A DNA stretch of 64,000 nucleotides from Trichomonas vaginalis G3 (lineage: Eukaryota > Parabasalia > Trichomonadida > Trichomonadidae). A program made the translations under genes and the position numbers. The notes under the pieces were generated by a model. It made no database searches. It worked only from the letters and a program-made list of their open reading frames with translations, and was not told where the DNA came from. Of the stretch, positions 9,801-21,432 are shown piece by piece (within the stretch, counting starts at the first letter, position 1; the number at the start of each line of letters is the position of its first letter). The stretch is from assembly GCF_026262505.1 (NCBI RefSeq), contig NC_067204.1:21111300-21175299 (forward strand). The letters are read 5' to 3'.

Positions 9801-11720
9801 AATGATTAAACAACAGCAACCACAACAACTTAAGGCACAAACACCCAGGTCCCTCAGACCATTACATACGCCATATATGCATATAATTCAAAGACGGCAG
9901 AACAAACGCAAAGGTTGAAATATGGAGATTTGGAGATAGTATTGAAAAATGACCATTTCGAATTCGTTTGCAAAGGTGGTGCAGTGATATCAAATATAAA
10001 AGAAATTTTATTTATGAATTCTAAAATTAAAGGTATAACGGATGATATAACATCAATTCCACCAGAAGAACAGAGATATTACGCATTAAATGCATTTCCT
10101 AAAGTTTTGAAGATTGGAAGATTTAATTTAAATGAGGAATTCATAGAAGGTTTCCTAAATGACATAATGAAGAAAGCAGATAAGGAATATGTTGCTGCTG
10201 TGTTAGAGAAGAAAGCAGATAAGGAATATGTTAACGATGAGTTAGAGAAGAAAGCAGATAAAACTTATGTTAATGAAGAAATAAAACAATCAGAGGTCTA
10301 TTTTACTCCGCCATTTTTAAATTTTATGAAATCATCAGATAAAACCTTTGATATAGATTCTTTTGAATGGATATGTTTCGATGGAGTGACCATGTATTTA
10401 TTTTATACAGCTGGAGTGCTTTATTATTTTAAAACAAATGATTTTAAAAACTATGAATCATTTACTCCATCTGTTTTGAATCCTGATACACGAAAGCCAA
10501 TCATTAATCCAAGAATTTTATATGTTGAATATAATAACGGTAAATTTATGGGAATGATAACGGTTGAAGATGATTTTTGCCCTTGTTATTCATTCGATTG
10601 TATCCAATGGTTCAAATGTAATTTAAATCAAGATGCTAAATTTAAATATCCAAATAATCCTATTAGATGTGTTAATAATAAATGGGTACTAATTTATGAA
10701 GTCAATCAAATTTTCATTAGTGAGGATGGGATAAATTATTATATGTTTAGTATGATGTCATCAGATTTGAAAATTGATTATACAAGTAAGTGGTATTACA
10801 TTAACAACATGTATTTTATCCTACAAAATGATAAAATTTATAGATCATCTTCAATATCACAAGGTCAATTTGAACAAATTTTTCAAGCTGATGGAGACAT
10901 TGAAGCTTTATGTTATGGATCAAATGTTTATGTTCTCGTTTCAGGTGAAATGGTCTATTCATATCCTGTAAGTTATAACAGACATATTTATTTATCACAG
11001 GATTTATCAAATTGGGAATTGGTTTATTCATTCACTCCAAAATTTACTCAAAATTATAGATTTACAAATTTATTTTATATTGATGGGTATTTCATTGCTT
11101 TAGGATGTGGTGATTTAGTAAATATCAGTAGTGATGGAAGAAACTGGTCTGAAATCACAAAATTTCAAGATGTTAGAAAAGCAATTTTCAAAAATAATAC
11201 GTTAATATTGATAACAAGACCAGTTTTAAATACTCACCCAAATTCAATATTATATAATAAATTCAATATTCATAATGGATTAAATACAATTCTTGAGATG
11301 ATTTACCCCATTGGTTCTATTTATACGTCAATGAACTCAACAAATCCCGCAACAGTTTTAGGTTTTGGTGAATGGAAGCAGATTGTAGATAAATTCCTCT
11401 ATTGTGCGAACTCTTCAAAGCAAACAGGAGGTTCGAAGAAAATTACTGAAGCAAACCTTCCACCGCACACTCATACAGGAACTACAAACTTTTCTGGTGA
11501 CCATAGTCACTCATTAAGAGACCATCCATTATACAACTCAGAATATTATGCTGGCAATGACGTTTTATCTCCAGATTATAACCATTCAGCAAAAAAGACT
11601 TTTCGACCAACTGAACCAGGAGGAAATCATTCACATACTTTCACAACAAATCCAACAGGCTTGGGTAAAGATTATATGCCACCATTTATGACTGTATTCG
11701 CATGGTACCGCATTTATTGA
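9801..11720 (+). pseudogene. E1 phage-type tail-fibre/collar protein gene, mostly open
   Basis: The largest open stretch of E1 (601 codons). Near its N-terminal third are three repeats of the KADKEYV type, which is the trimeric coiled-coil repeat of bacteriophage tail fibres. A central beta-rich region with Trp/Ser repeats (ISEDGINYYMF, ISSDGRNWSEI) follows, which may be a beta-propeller-like head. The C-terminus has the tail-collar/gp10-type signature: YPIGSIYTSMNSTNP, GFGEWKQI, GGSKKITEANLPPHTHTG and YMPPFMTVFAWYRIY. The His-x-His motifs are the metal-binding type of such fibres. It is probably a trimeric receptor-binding spike on the virus-like particle. About one break near the gene as a whole. 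Confidence 0.75.
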
Positions 11721-11866
11721 ATGTGCTTGAGCCTACTTTGCAGGCTTACCACGTTCATTGAATGAACTAAATATATTTTATGTTTGTAATTAATTAGGTA
11801 ATGAAGTAATGAATGAACTGCAGAAATAAATGTTTACGTTAATGTTTACAGGTTATTCAATAATGA

Positions 11867-12184
11867 CTTATTTTTGAAGAACTGAAGGTGCTACCATGTT
11901 ACCATGTGCTACCAGGTCATTTAACTTCTCTGAAAAAGTGTGACAACATGACATTTTGACAACAACACAGGAGGAAGGCAGTTATGAATTATTTTTGAAG
12001 AACTGAAGGTGCTACCATGTTACCAGGTCATTTAACTCATGACATTTTGACAACAACACAGGAGGAAGGCAGTTATGAATTATTTTTGAAGAACTGAAGG
12101 TGCTACCATGTTACCATGTGCTACCAGGTCATTTAACTTCTCTGAAAAAGTGTGACAACATGACATTTTGACAACAACACAGGA
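11867..12184 (+). repeat. E1 tandem repeat array, forward orientation (3 copies)
   Basis: Three units of about 85-118 bp containing GAACTGAAGGTGCTACCATG, AGTGTGACAACATGACATTT and ACAACACAGGAGGAAGGCAG. The middle unit is shorter. Inverted copies lie at 14594-14735 and 15577-15860, so the primase-helicase gene (12217-14482) is bracketed by opposite-facing copies. Confidence 0.9.
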
Positions 12185-12216
12185 GAATTAATGCAAAAAT
12201 AAATTCAAATCATACT

Positions 12217-14482
12217 TTATAAAGCTTCATTTACAGGTATTTCATCGTCAGTAAATGAATCCTCATTATCGTTTGGTTCAACCTGTTTATATAATCCTTT
12301 CATTTCTTCTTTCAAAACATAACACCATGTTTGTTTACCGTCTATTCTTCTATGTTTCCTATCACATTTATCCTTAATACTCATTTGAAAGTTTTTGTCT
12401 TTCATGTCTGATGGTTTGCAGAATAGAGCATTTTCACACGTCATACCTGCACACAATTCATCATAATGTGTATTTATCCATACATCTAAAGGATTTGTTG
12501 ATAACTCGATTAAATCTTGTTTGGCTTCAGTCATCGGTATGATTCGTACATTAAATGATGAAAGGTCATATTGCATAAAATACGTCAGTAAATTATCATA
12601 AAATTCCTTAGTGCATGAATCCATTAAATTCTTGAAGTAATCAAATTGACCCTTGAATTTACCATTAACCCTTAAAACTACGTATCTTCTGTCTCCAACT
12701 TCAATTTTGACAGGGTAGACGTTGTTAGTTACGAAAATGAAGTTTGCAACGTTCTGAGCAGTTCTTCTGGGTTGATTCTTTTCATTAATTCTAATTTGAT
12801 TATCCGTAATAATTGATTTCAAAGCGTTGAAGTTTGCGAGTCTATCTTCACCAACATTCTTGAGTTCATTAAGTACAAGAAACATTTTATTTTCAACAAC
12901 CGAATTGAAATTACCCGTTAGCTCACTTATTTCAGTAATGTTTTTACATGAATAACCAGCGAGAAGTTCAGAAATAATGTCTGTAAATCTGTTTTTACCT
13001 GTTCCCTGAAGTCCTTTCAAAATAATTGCTGTTTCATTCTTGATTCCGGATGTTGAATCATTGATGCAATCCAACCGAGAAGGTATTTATACACTTCATC
13101 GTTATTATCACAAATGGCTTCTTTAATGAAATTCATAAACATCTCAATTTTTGAGTAATCAGGTTTTCGAGAATGTTGTATTTATAACCCTGAAACGTTG
13201 AGAAAACATCTGGGGAATCAGATTTAAAGCAAACACCCTTAACGGTTAATGAGGATAATTGATTTAGTAGTACATCCCATGCTGTTATGGTTTTACCTTC
13301 TTCTTTAAATAATTTAATCATTTTAGTGACTCTTTCATGTTTGATTGAAGAACGAATGATATTTGATTCATTTTGTCGTGGATATTATAGTCCTTTTGAA
13401 TGAAATATTTATTTCCACAATCTACAAAACGGATTACACGTGATAAATCCTCAATTACTTCAGAACTGTTTTTATACTGATGATTTTCAGCCTTGCGTCT
13501 AATATCTGTTATCAAAAATGAATCATCAAGTTTTATATCAAATGTTATTTTTGGCTTACGTAATAAAGGTAAAACATATTCATCATAATATTCCTTTTGG
13601 TATAGTTTTAGAATCTTCACTAAAACAAATGGAGAAGTCATTAAATGTGCATATCTATCACGTGCTTTTTCAAAATTACTTTTTGCATTTTTCTGTTAAC
13701 TGCAGAAGTTATAAACGTTATCGTATGCTTCATTAATTAAATGATTAGGTAACGAATTAATAGCTTGAAACAGTGTGAATAATGTAACTTCTTTTTCCAA
13801 ATTCATGTTTCCACCGTCATTATGTACTTCAAAATCACTGATGCCATCAACTATGCTTTGAGCTAGTTTATCGTCAATGTTTACATCTTTGTTTTCATTC
13901 ATGATAGTCTTTATTTCTTCGCTTCTGTTCAACTCTTACCTTAATATTCAATTCATTTATTATATTTACTGTTCTAGTTAATGTTGAATCGTAACTTCCA
14001 CGAATGAATGAGTATGTATTGTTGGTTCTGTTGCATTCTTGCGAACTCTTGAATCAGCCATAACTACTAAAGAACGCTTTGAATCATCCATAGAAGTCAT
14101 TATGTCAATATCATAATCATTGCAGGAATAACATTTAATCATTCTGTTCGAAACTACATAGAAGAAATTAGTGTTGCAATAAATGTGAAGACCTCCTGAA
14201 GCGGTTTTAACGATAACATCTTTATCCGAAAGTTTTGATAAAATGTCTTTTCTAACTGTTTCTTTTAAGTTCATCATTGTACGATTTATTGATATCAACA
14301 TCTATAATCGTTAAATTTGATATTTTATTTACTAATAAAGCCATACCAGTTTTCCTTCCTCTTTCCTCCATCATGTTTGAGGTAGTTATGTAAATCATCA
14401 TGTTTTCACCAATTCTTTCATTGAGGGTTTTAGTTTCTGTCATAACTAATTCCTCAACTAATGAATCAATAACTTTTTTCAT
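12217..14482 (-). pseudogene. E1 primase-helicase (AEP primase plus SF3 helicase), broken
   Basis: Encodes a D5-like replication protein. The N-terminal part has archaeo-eukaryotic primase features: IIDVDINK (metal-binding Asp pair) and KTASGGLHIYC. The C-terminal superfamily 3 helicase has Walker A LQGTGKNRF, Walker B MFLVLNEL, motif C FIFVTNN and an arginine-finger region GDRRYVVLR, all in the order seen in the E2 homologue at 51105-52400. The helicase C-terminus is acidic. It would unwind and prime the element's DNA. The gene is broken, with about four to five breaks. A T-rich leader ends TATATAAATG. Confidence 0.8.
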
Positions 14483-14593
14483 CAGAAACGATATAGTTGC
14501 TGTTGTTGTTTGTTGCCGTCATTTATATAGAAATAAAAAAATAAAATAATTTTAAAACTAACTTTATTTTTGGACTGCATCATATTTCCAGGA

Positions 14594-14735
14594 CTGTTGT
14601 CAAAATGTCATGTTGTCACACTTTTTCAGAGAAGTTAAATGACCTGGTAGCACATGGTAACATGGTAGCACCTTCAGTTCTTCAAAAATAATTCATAACT
14701 GCCTTCCTCCTGTGTTGTTGTCAAAAATGTCATGA
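14594..14735 (-). repeat. E1 array unit, inverted copy 1
   Basis: Reverse complement of the 11867-12184 unit, lying just upstream (in transcription terms) of the primase-helicase start. It holds CTTCAGTTCTTCAAAAATAA and the TGTTGTCACACTTTTTC block. Together with the forward array it could let the 2.4-kb gene segment invert. Confidence 0.85.
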
Positions 14736-14812
14736 GGTTAGAAATGAGGTTAGATCTAACCATCTACCTAAAAATTATTTTTGGTGAATTCAATAAAAAA
14801 TAAATGGTTCAT

Positions 14813-15478
14813 TTACTCACAATATTTTTGTACAAAACAACCACAAACTTTTAACTTCTTTTCTGCAGCTTCTAATGCTATCTTAGCGAGTTCATATTCT
14901 CTAAATTCTCTCTTTAAATTTTTCTTGTTCCCATTGGTCTAGTTCGTATGGAGAATCTCTATAACCATAAATAACTCACGTTCATGTTCTAATTGTTTTT
15001 CGCAATTTTTCCAACTTCTTCTTCAAACAAAGGTTTAGCATTCTCTACTGTATCTTCAAGTTCTTCTTCATCTAATTTCTCATGAACTTTCTTGTCTATG
15101 GAGTCCATAATATCTTTGACATAAAATGCATACTTTACAGAGCACCATTCAGCAACGAAATGAACGAGGTCAGGATGTATGTAAATACCTTTGAATTCAT
15201 TTATAACACCCTTAGTAAGCTCATAAAATGCTTGTTTTGAGGTCGAGCCACTTTTGGCTCCACCGTATTCGTTCATCCAAAACTCAAGAATTTCCTGTAT
15301 TTTAGCACTATTGAGAAATCTGTTTAAAATGGTTTAACTTTCCTGCTTCTCTTGCCATCTTTGTTGCATTAATGTAACCATCCTTGTCTCTACGTAAGAC
15401 TTCAATACCGTTATAAGTGCCTTTTGTGAATGTTTCGCCATTAGATTTGTTAGTGAATGTTTTTGCTTCGACTGACAT
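14813..15478 (-). pseudogene. E1 KilA-N domain protein, broken
   Basis: KilA-N (APSES-like DNA-binding) gene of large DNA viruses and phages, probably a regulator. The N-terminus has KGTYNGIEVLRRDKDGYINA followed by TKM. The central part carries GIYIHPDLVHFVAEWCSVKY, and the acidic end (KKVHEKLDEEELEDTVENA) is identical to the E2 protein at 44514-45176 even though the rest of E1 and E2 differ. A TGTAAGAACA box lies just upstream (15482-15491, minus strand). Broken, about two breaks. Confidence 0.8.
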
Positions 15479-15481
15479 TTC

Positions 15482-15491
15482 TGTTCTTACA
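15482..15491 (-). promoter_or_regulatory. TGTAAGAACA box upstream of KilA-N gene
   Basis: Reads TGTAAGAACA on the minus strand, 3 bp before the KilA-N start at 15478, and follows a T-rich tract. The same box precedes four E2 genes at 44501, 45450, 46799 and 47503 (last with one variant position). It is probably a class-specific promoter or transcription start element. Confidence 0.65.
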
Positions 15492-15576
15492 TATACAAAA
15501 TAAAAAATAAAAATAATTTTAAAAACTAACTTTATTTTTGGGTCATTTACACTCATTCCGATGAAGTCATGACAAA

Positions 15577-15860
15577 TCATTTCCTGTGTTGTTGTCAAAA
15601 ATGTCATGTTGTCACACTTTTTCAGAGAAGTTAAATGATGCCTGGTAGCACATGGTAACATGGTAGCACTTCAGTTCTTCAAAAATAATTCATAACTGCC
15701 TTCCTCCTGTGTTGTTGTCAAAATGTCATGTTGTCACACTTTTTCAGAGAAGTTAAATGACCTGGTAGCACATGGTAACATGGTAGCACCTTCAGTTCTT
15801 CAAAAATAATTCATAACTGCCTTCCTCCTGTGTTGTTGTCAAAATGTCATGTTGTCACAA
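15577..15860 (-). repeat. E1 array units, inverted copies 2 and 3
   Basis: Two more inverted units (about 15577-15705 and 15706-15860) of the repeat described at 11867. They lie upstream of the KilA-N gene and fill the gap before the small gene at 15902. Confidence 0.85.
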
Positions 15861-15901
15861 ACTTTAGAACGGCATAATTTAAATTTTTATTTTTATCATA
15901 A

Positions 15902-16060
15902 ATGGATACCCCACAAGCTCAAAATTTACCACGAATCATAACAAGGGAGGAAATGATAAAAATGATGCAAGAACATGTTAAAAATAACAAACCACTAAAA
16001 ATTGAGAAAATGTGGTTATGCAGTAATGATGGAAAGAGAGATGTTGTCAAAGAGGAATAA
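15902..16060 (+). CDS. E1 52-aa unknown protein
   Basis: Short complete frame, MDTPQAQNLPRIITREEM at the start and a basic, Met/Lys-rich middle (IKMMQEHVKNNKPLKIEKMW). It is preceded by TTTTATTTTTATCATAAATG, the leader type of E1 structural genes, which is the main reason to believe it. It converges with the small reverse gene that ends at 16064. Confidence 0.45.
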   Translation: MDTPQAQNLPRIITREEMIKMMQEHVKNNKPLKIEKMWLCSNDGKRDVVKEE

Positions 16061-16063
16061 AAA

Positions 16064-16349
16064 TTAAATTTGGATTGAGTTTAAAAATTCATCTTTATTA
16101 AATTCATCTCTTCCAATCAATTTATTTATTCTATTAAATTCTTTTATTTTTGCTTCACTCAGTTTAAGGATTGAACGGTAAGTTTCTAATTTTTCGATTA
16201 TTTCTTTATCGTTTTCAGTTCCATTAGTTTATGGCATCAACCCCACCGCATTGTGGCTTCTTTTTGTAATAGCATATTTTTGATTTAATTCTGTTTAGTT
16301 TTTTTTTATATTCATCGTCTGGACTCTTGGCTGCTTCGTTGTCACTCAT
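16064..16349 (-). pseudogene. E1 small charged protein gene, broken
   Basis: Reverse-strand coding remnant. The start reads SDNEAAKSPDDEYKKKLNRI, Lys-rich with two Cys, and the distal part is a charged helix (EAKIKEFNRINKLIGRDEF). No known family. About one break. Confidence 0.4.
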
Positions 16350-16429
16350 TTTCTTACGAAATAAAAAAAATTAAATATTATTTAAATATAATGGAGTAAT
16401 AAAATAAATCGGAATTTCTATTAATTTAT

Positions 16430-17500
16430 TGTCAACTTCAACTAATGCATTGCGTTAATATATCTAACAAATTCAGCTATTGTGTCAAATCTTCGTCTTC
16501 TTTTTGTCATTGATTTATCAGTTTTTCCATAATCGAGATGAATCAAAACTTTATCCCTTGTTTAAAATTCATGAGCCCCGAATTAATTTGTTCACGTTTA
16601 ACATCATTCAACCTTTCCATTTGCTTTCTAATATATTCCCATTCTTTTGAAATATCATTTTTCATTTCCACTGGTTTCATGTTTATAGTTCTATGCCATG
16701 TATTATTGTAATAATATACTAACTGTTGTATGATGGAGTCATGATTTCCATCCCAGTATATCTGACCGTTAACCCTAACGCATCTCTAAGAGTTCTCATT
16801 ACTGCATCAACTATTTTATTATGAAACGTATATGGAGAGGATGAGAAGTAAAAATTAATTTGTGGGAAATAATGAGTCATAGCTGCCTGAAATCCTTTAT
16901 CACCATCACCTCACCGATATATTATCTACTCTTTCATGATCTAGTAAGTATTGAATAGCTCTTCTTGTTTCCTGTTCTGTTTTCCCTTTCACTGGAATGC
17001 AATATAAATATCTAGTGTTAATGTTAATGGCAAATATAAGTAACGTTTCCTTTTGAATATTCTAAATGATCGATTTCGTATGAATATGGATATGGTGCAA
17101 ATGAAGGGCGACTAAATTTTTCCTTTAACGGTTGAATTTTTGGGTCAATTGGTTTATTTAATATTTTGAAATCCTTTTTAAAATCTTTTTGCTTCTTTAA
17201 TGTTTGAAATGGATATAATAAGTGAATGATGAAGGATTAACTGAAGGAGGAGGCGGTACTGTCGTTGGAGGTTTTGGTGTTGCAGGTGGTTTAATTTTAT
17301 CTGCTTTGATTTTGGATTTCATTCCCCCTTCATTAATTCTGGATGTATTCTATTCATTTGTTTTAAATATGCTGTATATAAAGGTTTGATATACTTTCCC
17401 GCTTCGAGTTTATGTTGAAGGATGAATTCCAAAAGTTGATCTTCATTTAAAAGTCGGGCTGAATATGGTTTAACTAATGAATCATAAATTAAAGCTTGTG
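16430..17500 (-). pseudogene. E1 retroviral-type integrase, heavily broken
   Basis: Shards of an rve-fold integrase on the minus strand. YSYEIDHLEY fits the first catalytic Asp block, SGDGDKGFQAAMTHYFPQ the second, and NKIVDAVMRTLRDALG the third acidic block. A chromo-like or zinc-binding part was not seen. A proline-rich stretch (PPATPKPPTTVPPPP) lies on the N-terminal side. It corresponds to the open E2 integrase at 40385-41344. It would insert the element with a 6-bp stagger. Many breaks, roughly six or more. Confidence 0.65.
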
Positions 17501-17506
17501 CATCAT

Positions 17507-17857
17507 TTATGGTCTGAAGACATGGGTGTTTTGTGGCTCAGGATTATATAATTTATATAATTCATCAATATCTTCTTCTGTTAATACTTTATTTTTGAAA
17601 TCTTTCAACTGTTTAAGTTGTGATTTAGTTTTTCCCTTTGAATATTCATTATTTTTAATTTTGTCTTTAATTTTAGAAATTATTTTATCATGATATTTCA
17701 AAATTTCATTTTTATAATATGGATAATAATATTCCATATCATCACCCGTTATATTGTTATCATATTTTTGGAGATATGCTTTTAAATCATAATAATCAAG
17801 AAAATTTTGATTAAATACTAAATCATCAATTAAAATTTTTAAATCTGTGTTATCCAT
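17507..17857 (-). CDS. E1 116-aa acidic/tyrosine-rich unknown protein
   Basis: Open frame starting MDNTDLKILIDDLVFNQNFL, with many Tyr, Asp and Lys residues in helical spacing. It lies between the integrase remnant and the polymerase and has an AT-rich leader (ATTTTTATATAAATG). It may be a separate small gene or the N-terminal part of the integrase transcription unit; no motif decides. Confidence 0.45.
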   Translation of the reverse strand: MDNTDLKILIDDLVFNQNFLDYYDLKAYLQKYDNNITGDDMEYYYPYYKNEILKYHDKIISKIKDKIKNNEYSKGKTKSQLKQLKDFKNKVLTEEDIDELYKLYNPEPQNTHVFRP

Positions 17858-17945
17858 TTATATAAAAATAAAATCAATGTTTTAAGGGTGCCCACCTCTT
17901 TGTCTCTTCTGTGGCATTTTATTAAAAATAAAATTTTAAATTGTA

Positions 17946-20900
17946 TTAAATAAATGGCATACAACATCCATTTTCACAACATACAGCCTTAGTGTGTGCT
18001 CCTGTTAATGCAGTCTTACCAATTGTTAAGCGAGTCATTGACCCGTTTTTAAGTTGTAAATTAATATTCTGACCATCAAATATCAATTTATCATTTATTA
18101 TATCTAAATAATTTTTAGGTGTTAATTGTTTATTTTGTCGTAAACTAACTCCTTTCATTTTTTGCGCAATCTTTTTAAAATCACTCCCATCAATTGAACC
18201 GTTGAATGATGTATAACACTTAGGACATAAAGCAACCATGTTGTCACCTTGTTTCTCAATTGCTAAACCCAATAATTTTTTCTCATGTGCTTTTTCTTCA
18301 GCTTTATTCTTTAATTTAGGTTTAAATTTCTCATCAAAACAGAAGAAATCAAAAGGTGCGAATTTGAAAATGTTTTTATCATAAAATTGTTTATCAGTAA
18401 CAATTGCTTGAAATGCTTGAGTGTTAGGAAGATTTGGGTCGCCAGCGATTGCCCAATAAGATGAATCAGTATCACCTTCAATGAAATGAAAACAATTAAC
18501 ATTCATACATTTATACATAAAATCATAAATGAAAACCAAATACCAGTATTTAGCATTATCTAAAGTGAAGAATGCCTCTTGTAAACATGTATCACATCTA
18601 TAAAATCTATCTTTAAGCATCACTTGATATGTATCTTCACCTATTTCTCTTATGTTTTTAAACTTATTTGGCATACATGCAACGCGTGCCTTCTGTGCAT
18701 TCATTATTTTAGTCTTTGCGTAATTTTGTGTATTCATTGCATCGTAACCATATGATCCATTAAGTGAAATTTTGCAAAATAAACTTTTTCCTTTATTTCC
18801 TTCTAATTCAGCCTTTTGTCTTTCGTTCATAAATTTGTTCGCAAATTCATTAAAGCAAGTGTTTTTCGTAAATGTTAAAATTGATTGAATGTCATCGATG
18901 ATAAAATGAAATCTGTCGATTAGATACCAAAGATAATAAGAAGAAAATGGTTGATATTGGTTGTGTGTTGATGCTAACTGAGTTAATTTCCTCTGTTTCT
19001 GGTCAACCGGTAGATTGTTTGATTTCATGTAATTATACATAAAACTGCCAATTGTTTTTTCATCTGTGATAATATCTAAGTTTCTTATTATCGGTAAAAA
19101 GTTTATGTAATCATTAATGTATTTTTCATCAATGTGACCCTTTACTTCAGCAACGAATAAAGTATTTTTCTTCTTAATTATTCCCAGTGCTTTTGCTTTC
19201 TTTGTTGCTGTATCACAAATAATAACACCATTCAATCTTCCCGGCATATACATTTTATGGTCAGTATATTGAATGAAATCATGAGGATTAGATGAAAATG
19301 ATGAAGGATATAATGAATTAAAGTCAACACCAACGAAATGAGTCATGATGTTGGAAGTGTCCTCATTTGATACAGTTTTAGTTTCTGGATTATATGAAAG
19401 TTTATTAATGTGCGTGATTCCTTTAAGATTAACACGATGTTGAACATTTGATAAACCACCAGTAATTCCATTACGGAGAATGTGATAAGCTTCAACTGAA
19501 TCTAAAGTCATTGGTAAATTATTTTTTAATGCATAATTTCTTAAATTGATTCTTAAACGTTGAACATCTTCATCTTTATTTGATTTTACGACATTGCAAT
19601 AACAACACATTAACTGACAATTTTCTTTAGTATGTGGTTTTTCATTATCGATTCTATCCAATGTTGGTTTATTTGCATATGTAAACGCTTTACCACACAT
19701 TTGCATTTAGATGAAAGGATTAAATCGTGATAGTATTGAAAATCATCCATTGAAACATTATTTTTAGTATCCCTTTCTGCTTTTTCATCTTGTTTCTTAT
19801 ATGATTCAATTTTATATTTCCAATACTTTTTCGTTAATTCAAAACTTGATTCTATCTCTTCCTCAGGATATTTTTCATTAGGATTAAAGTCTTTATATGC
19901 TAAAGCGTAACGAATCATTGAAGCATTCGATGATAAAAAGATTATGAAGCGTGTCAATTTTATAAACAAATGTTTCTTCAATAATTTTATCAATTGGGTC
20001 AATCATAATTTCAACATCTTTATTGCAATAATGAATAAAATATTCTAATCTATTCTTAAAATTTTTAGCATCATTGAGATATATTTGATAATCACTATCT
20101 GATATAGTTTCTTGGGTTAATGCTGAATAAAATGAATCTTGAGTGAATGGTTCCTCTTTATATAATTCTTCTTCGTAATTTTCCCATGTGATGAATTGAT
20201 AAGGGAAAAAGGATTTAACACGTGATTTATTGTTTCCGAAATCTTGAGTGAATTGGTCTAATGTCCCACCCGCTATATAATTTCTGATGTCAATAAATCT
20301 CAATTCATATGGAACGTTTGTTTTCTTTACAATGACTTGCTTAAATTGAGAAGAAGAACCCAGCATTGATTTTATTTTCCATTTTGCAGTGTTTAAATCA
20401 CGAAGAATTAAATTTAAATCAAACTTTCCCGAATTAAAACCTATGATATTCACTTTATTGAATTCCTCATCTAGAAGTTCTTTAAATGCTTCCTTCTGTT
20501 TTTCATTTAATGTTTGCGACTTCATTAATTCTTCATATTGTTCAATATTTGATTTAGCAACTAATGAACAGGTTGAAAATAAAAACTCAATCCAGTCAGA
20601 AATAAAAGAATCACTCGAAGTTAAGCAAAAATTCCTCGTATATGTTTTATCATTTAATTTAACCGTTGATGATACCATGAATGGTTTTAAGTAAGCGTTC
20701 AAAGTTGCACACTCAGAAAGTTGTAATTCTTCTTTAGTCTCTAATGTTTCGAAGTCAAAAGTAATATAATATCTTGTCGGTTGATAATATTCCTGCAAAT
20801 TATGAGCTAATAACCACTGATATATCTTCTGTTTCGTAATATGTGGTGCATATGGTTGCTGGATCTTTTGCAACTGAACGTCTTGAATTAATCTCCCATT

Positions 20901-21365
20901 ATTTTCTTTACATTTCTCACAATGCTTTAAAAATCTTCTTTGTTTTTTCCTTTCTGGATCATCACGGATAGAATAAACTTCTTCTTTACAATATGGACAA
21001 ACTCTATAGCCGGTGAGTGCTTCAACGTCTGTTATTCTGTCAGCGTGAAGTTTTCCATTTGGACTCTGTGTTAATAAAATATTTATTGTTTCAAATTCTG
21101 GATCTATCATTATTGATTCCACTAATGGAAAGTCTACCTTATTTATGTCCACGTCTTCTGGTTGAGGATCACAATAATAGAAATCAATATTAACATTTAA
21201 CATTCTCGCTAATCTCTCACTTTCTGATGAAATGTCAAACCCTTCATATGCATCTATTGCTTCATTTAAATAACTTCTACGAGTTTTAGGATTAACACCA
21301 TCAGGAATGTTATAGAAGCGTTTAAATAACCTTCTACCTTCTGCTCTAATTTGATTATCATTCAT
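17946..21365 (-). pseudogene. polB: E1 protein-primed-type DNA polymerase B with HNH-like insert, broken
   Basis: Family B DNA polymerase, about 3.4 kb. The N-terminal Zn-finger pairs are CPYCKEEV and CEKCKENN. Exonuclease motifs are TFDFETLE, IGFNSGKFDLNLI and YCNKDVEIM. Polymerase motifs are DFNSLYPSSF (A), KISLNGSYGYDAMN (B) and GDTDSSYW (C). Between the exonuclease and palm blocks lies an HNH-nuclease-like segment: CGKAFTYANKPTLDRIDNE, a His, then NCQLMCCYCNVVKSNKDE. Such an insert is unusual for Polinton polymerases. The C-terminus has further Cys pairs (CPKCY, CCENGCC). It would replicate the element from terminal-protein primers. Broken, about two breaks. Confidence 0.88.
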
Positions 21366-21432
21366 TTTAGCTGTTCCGTTTTGTTCATGTTAAAATAAAA
21401 AATTAAAAAATAAATAAAAATAAAGTTTTTTT

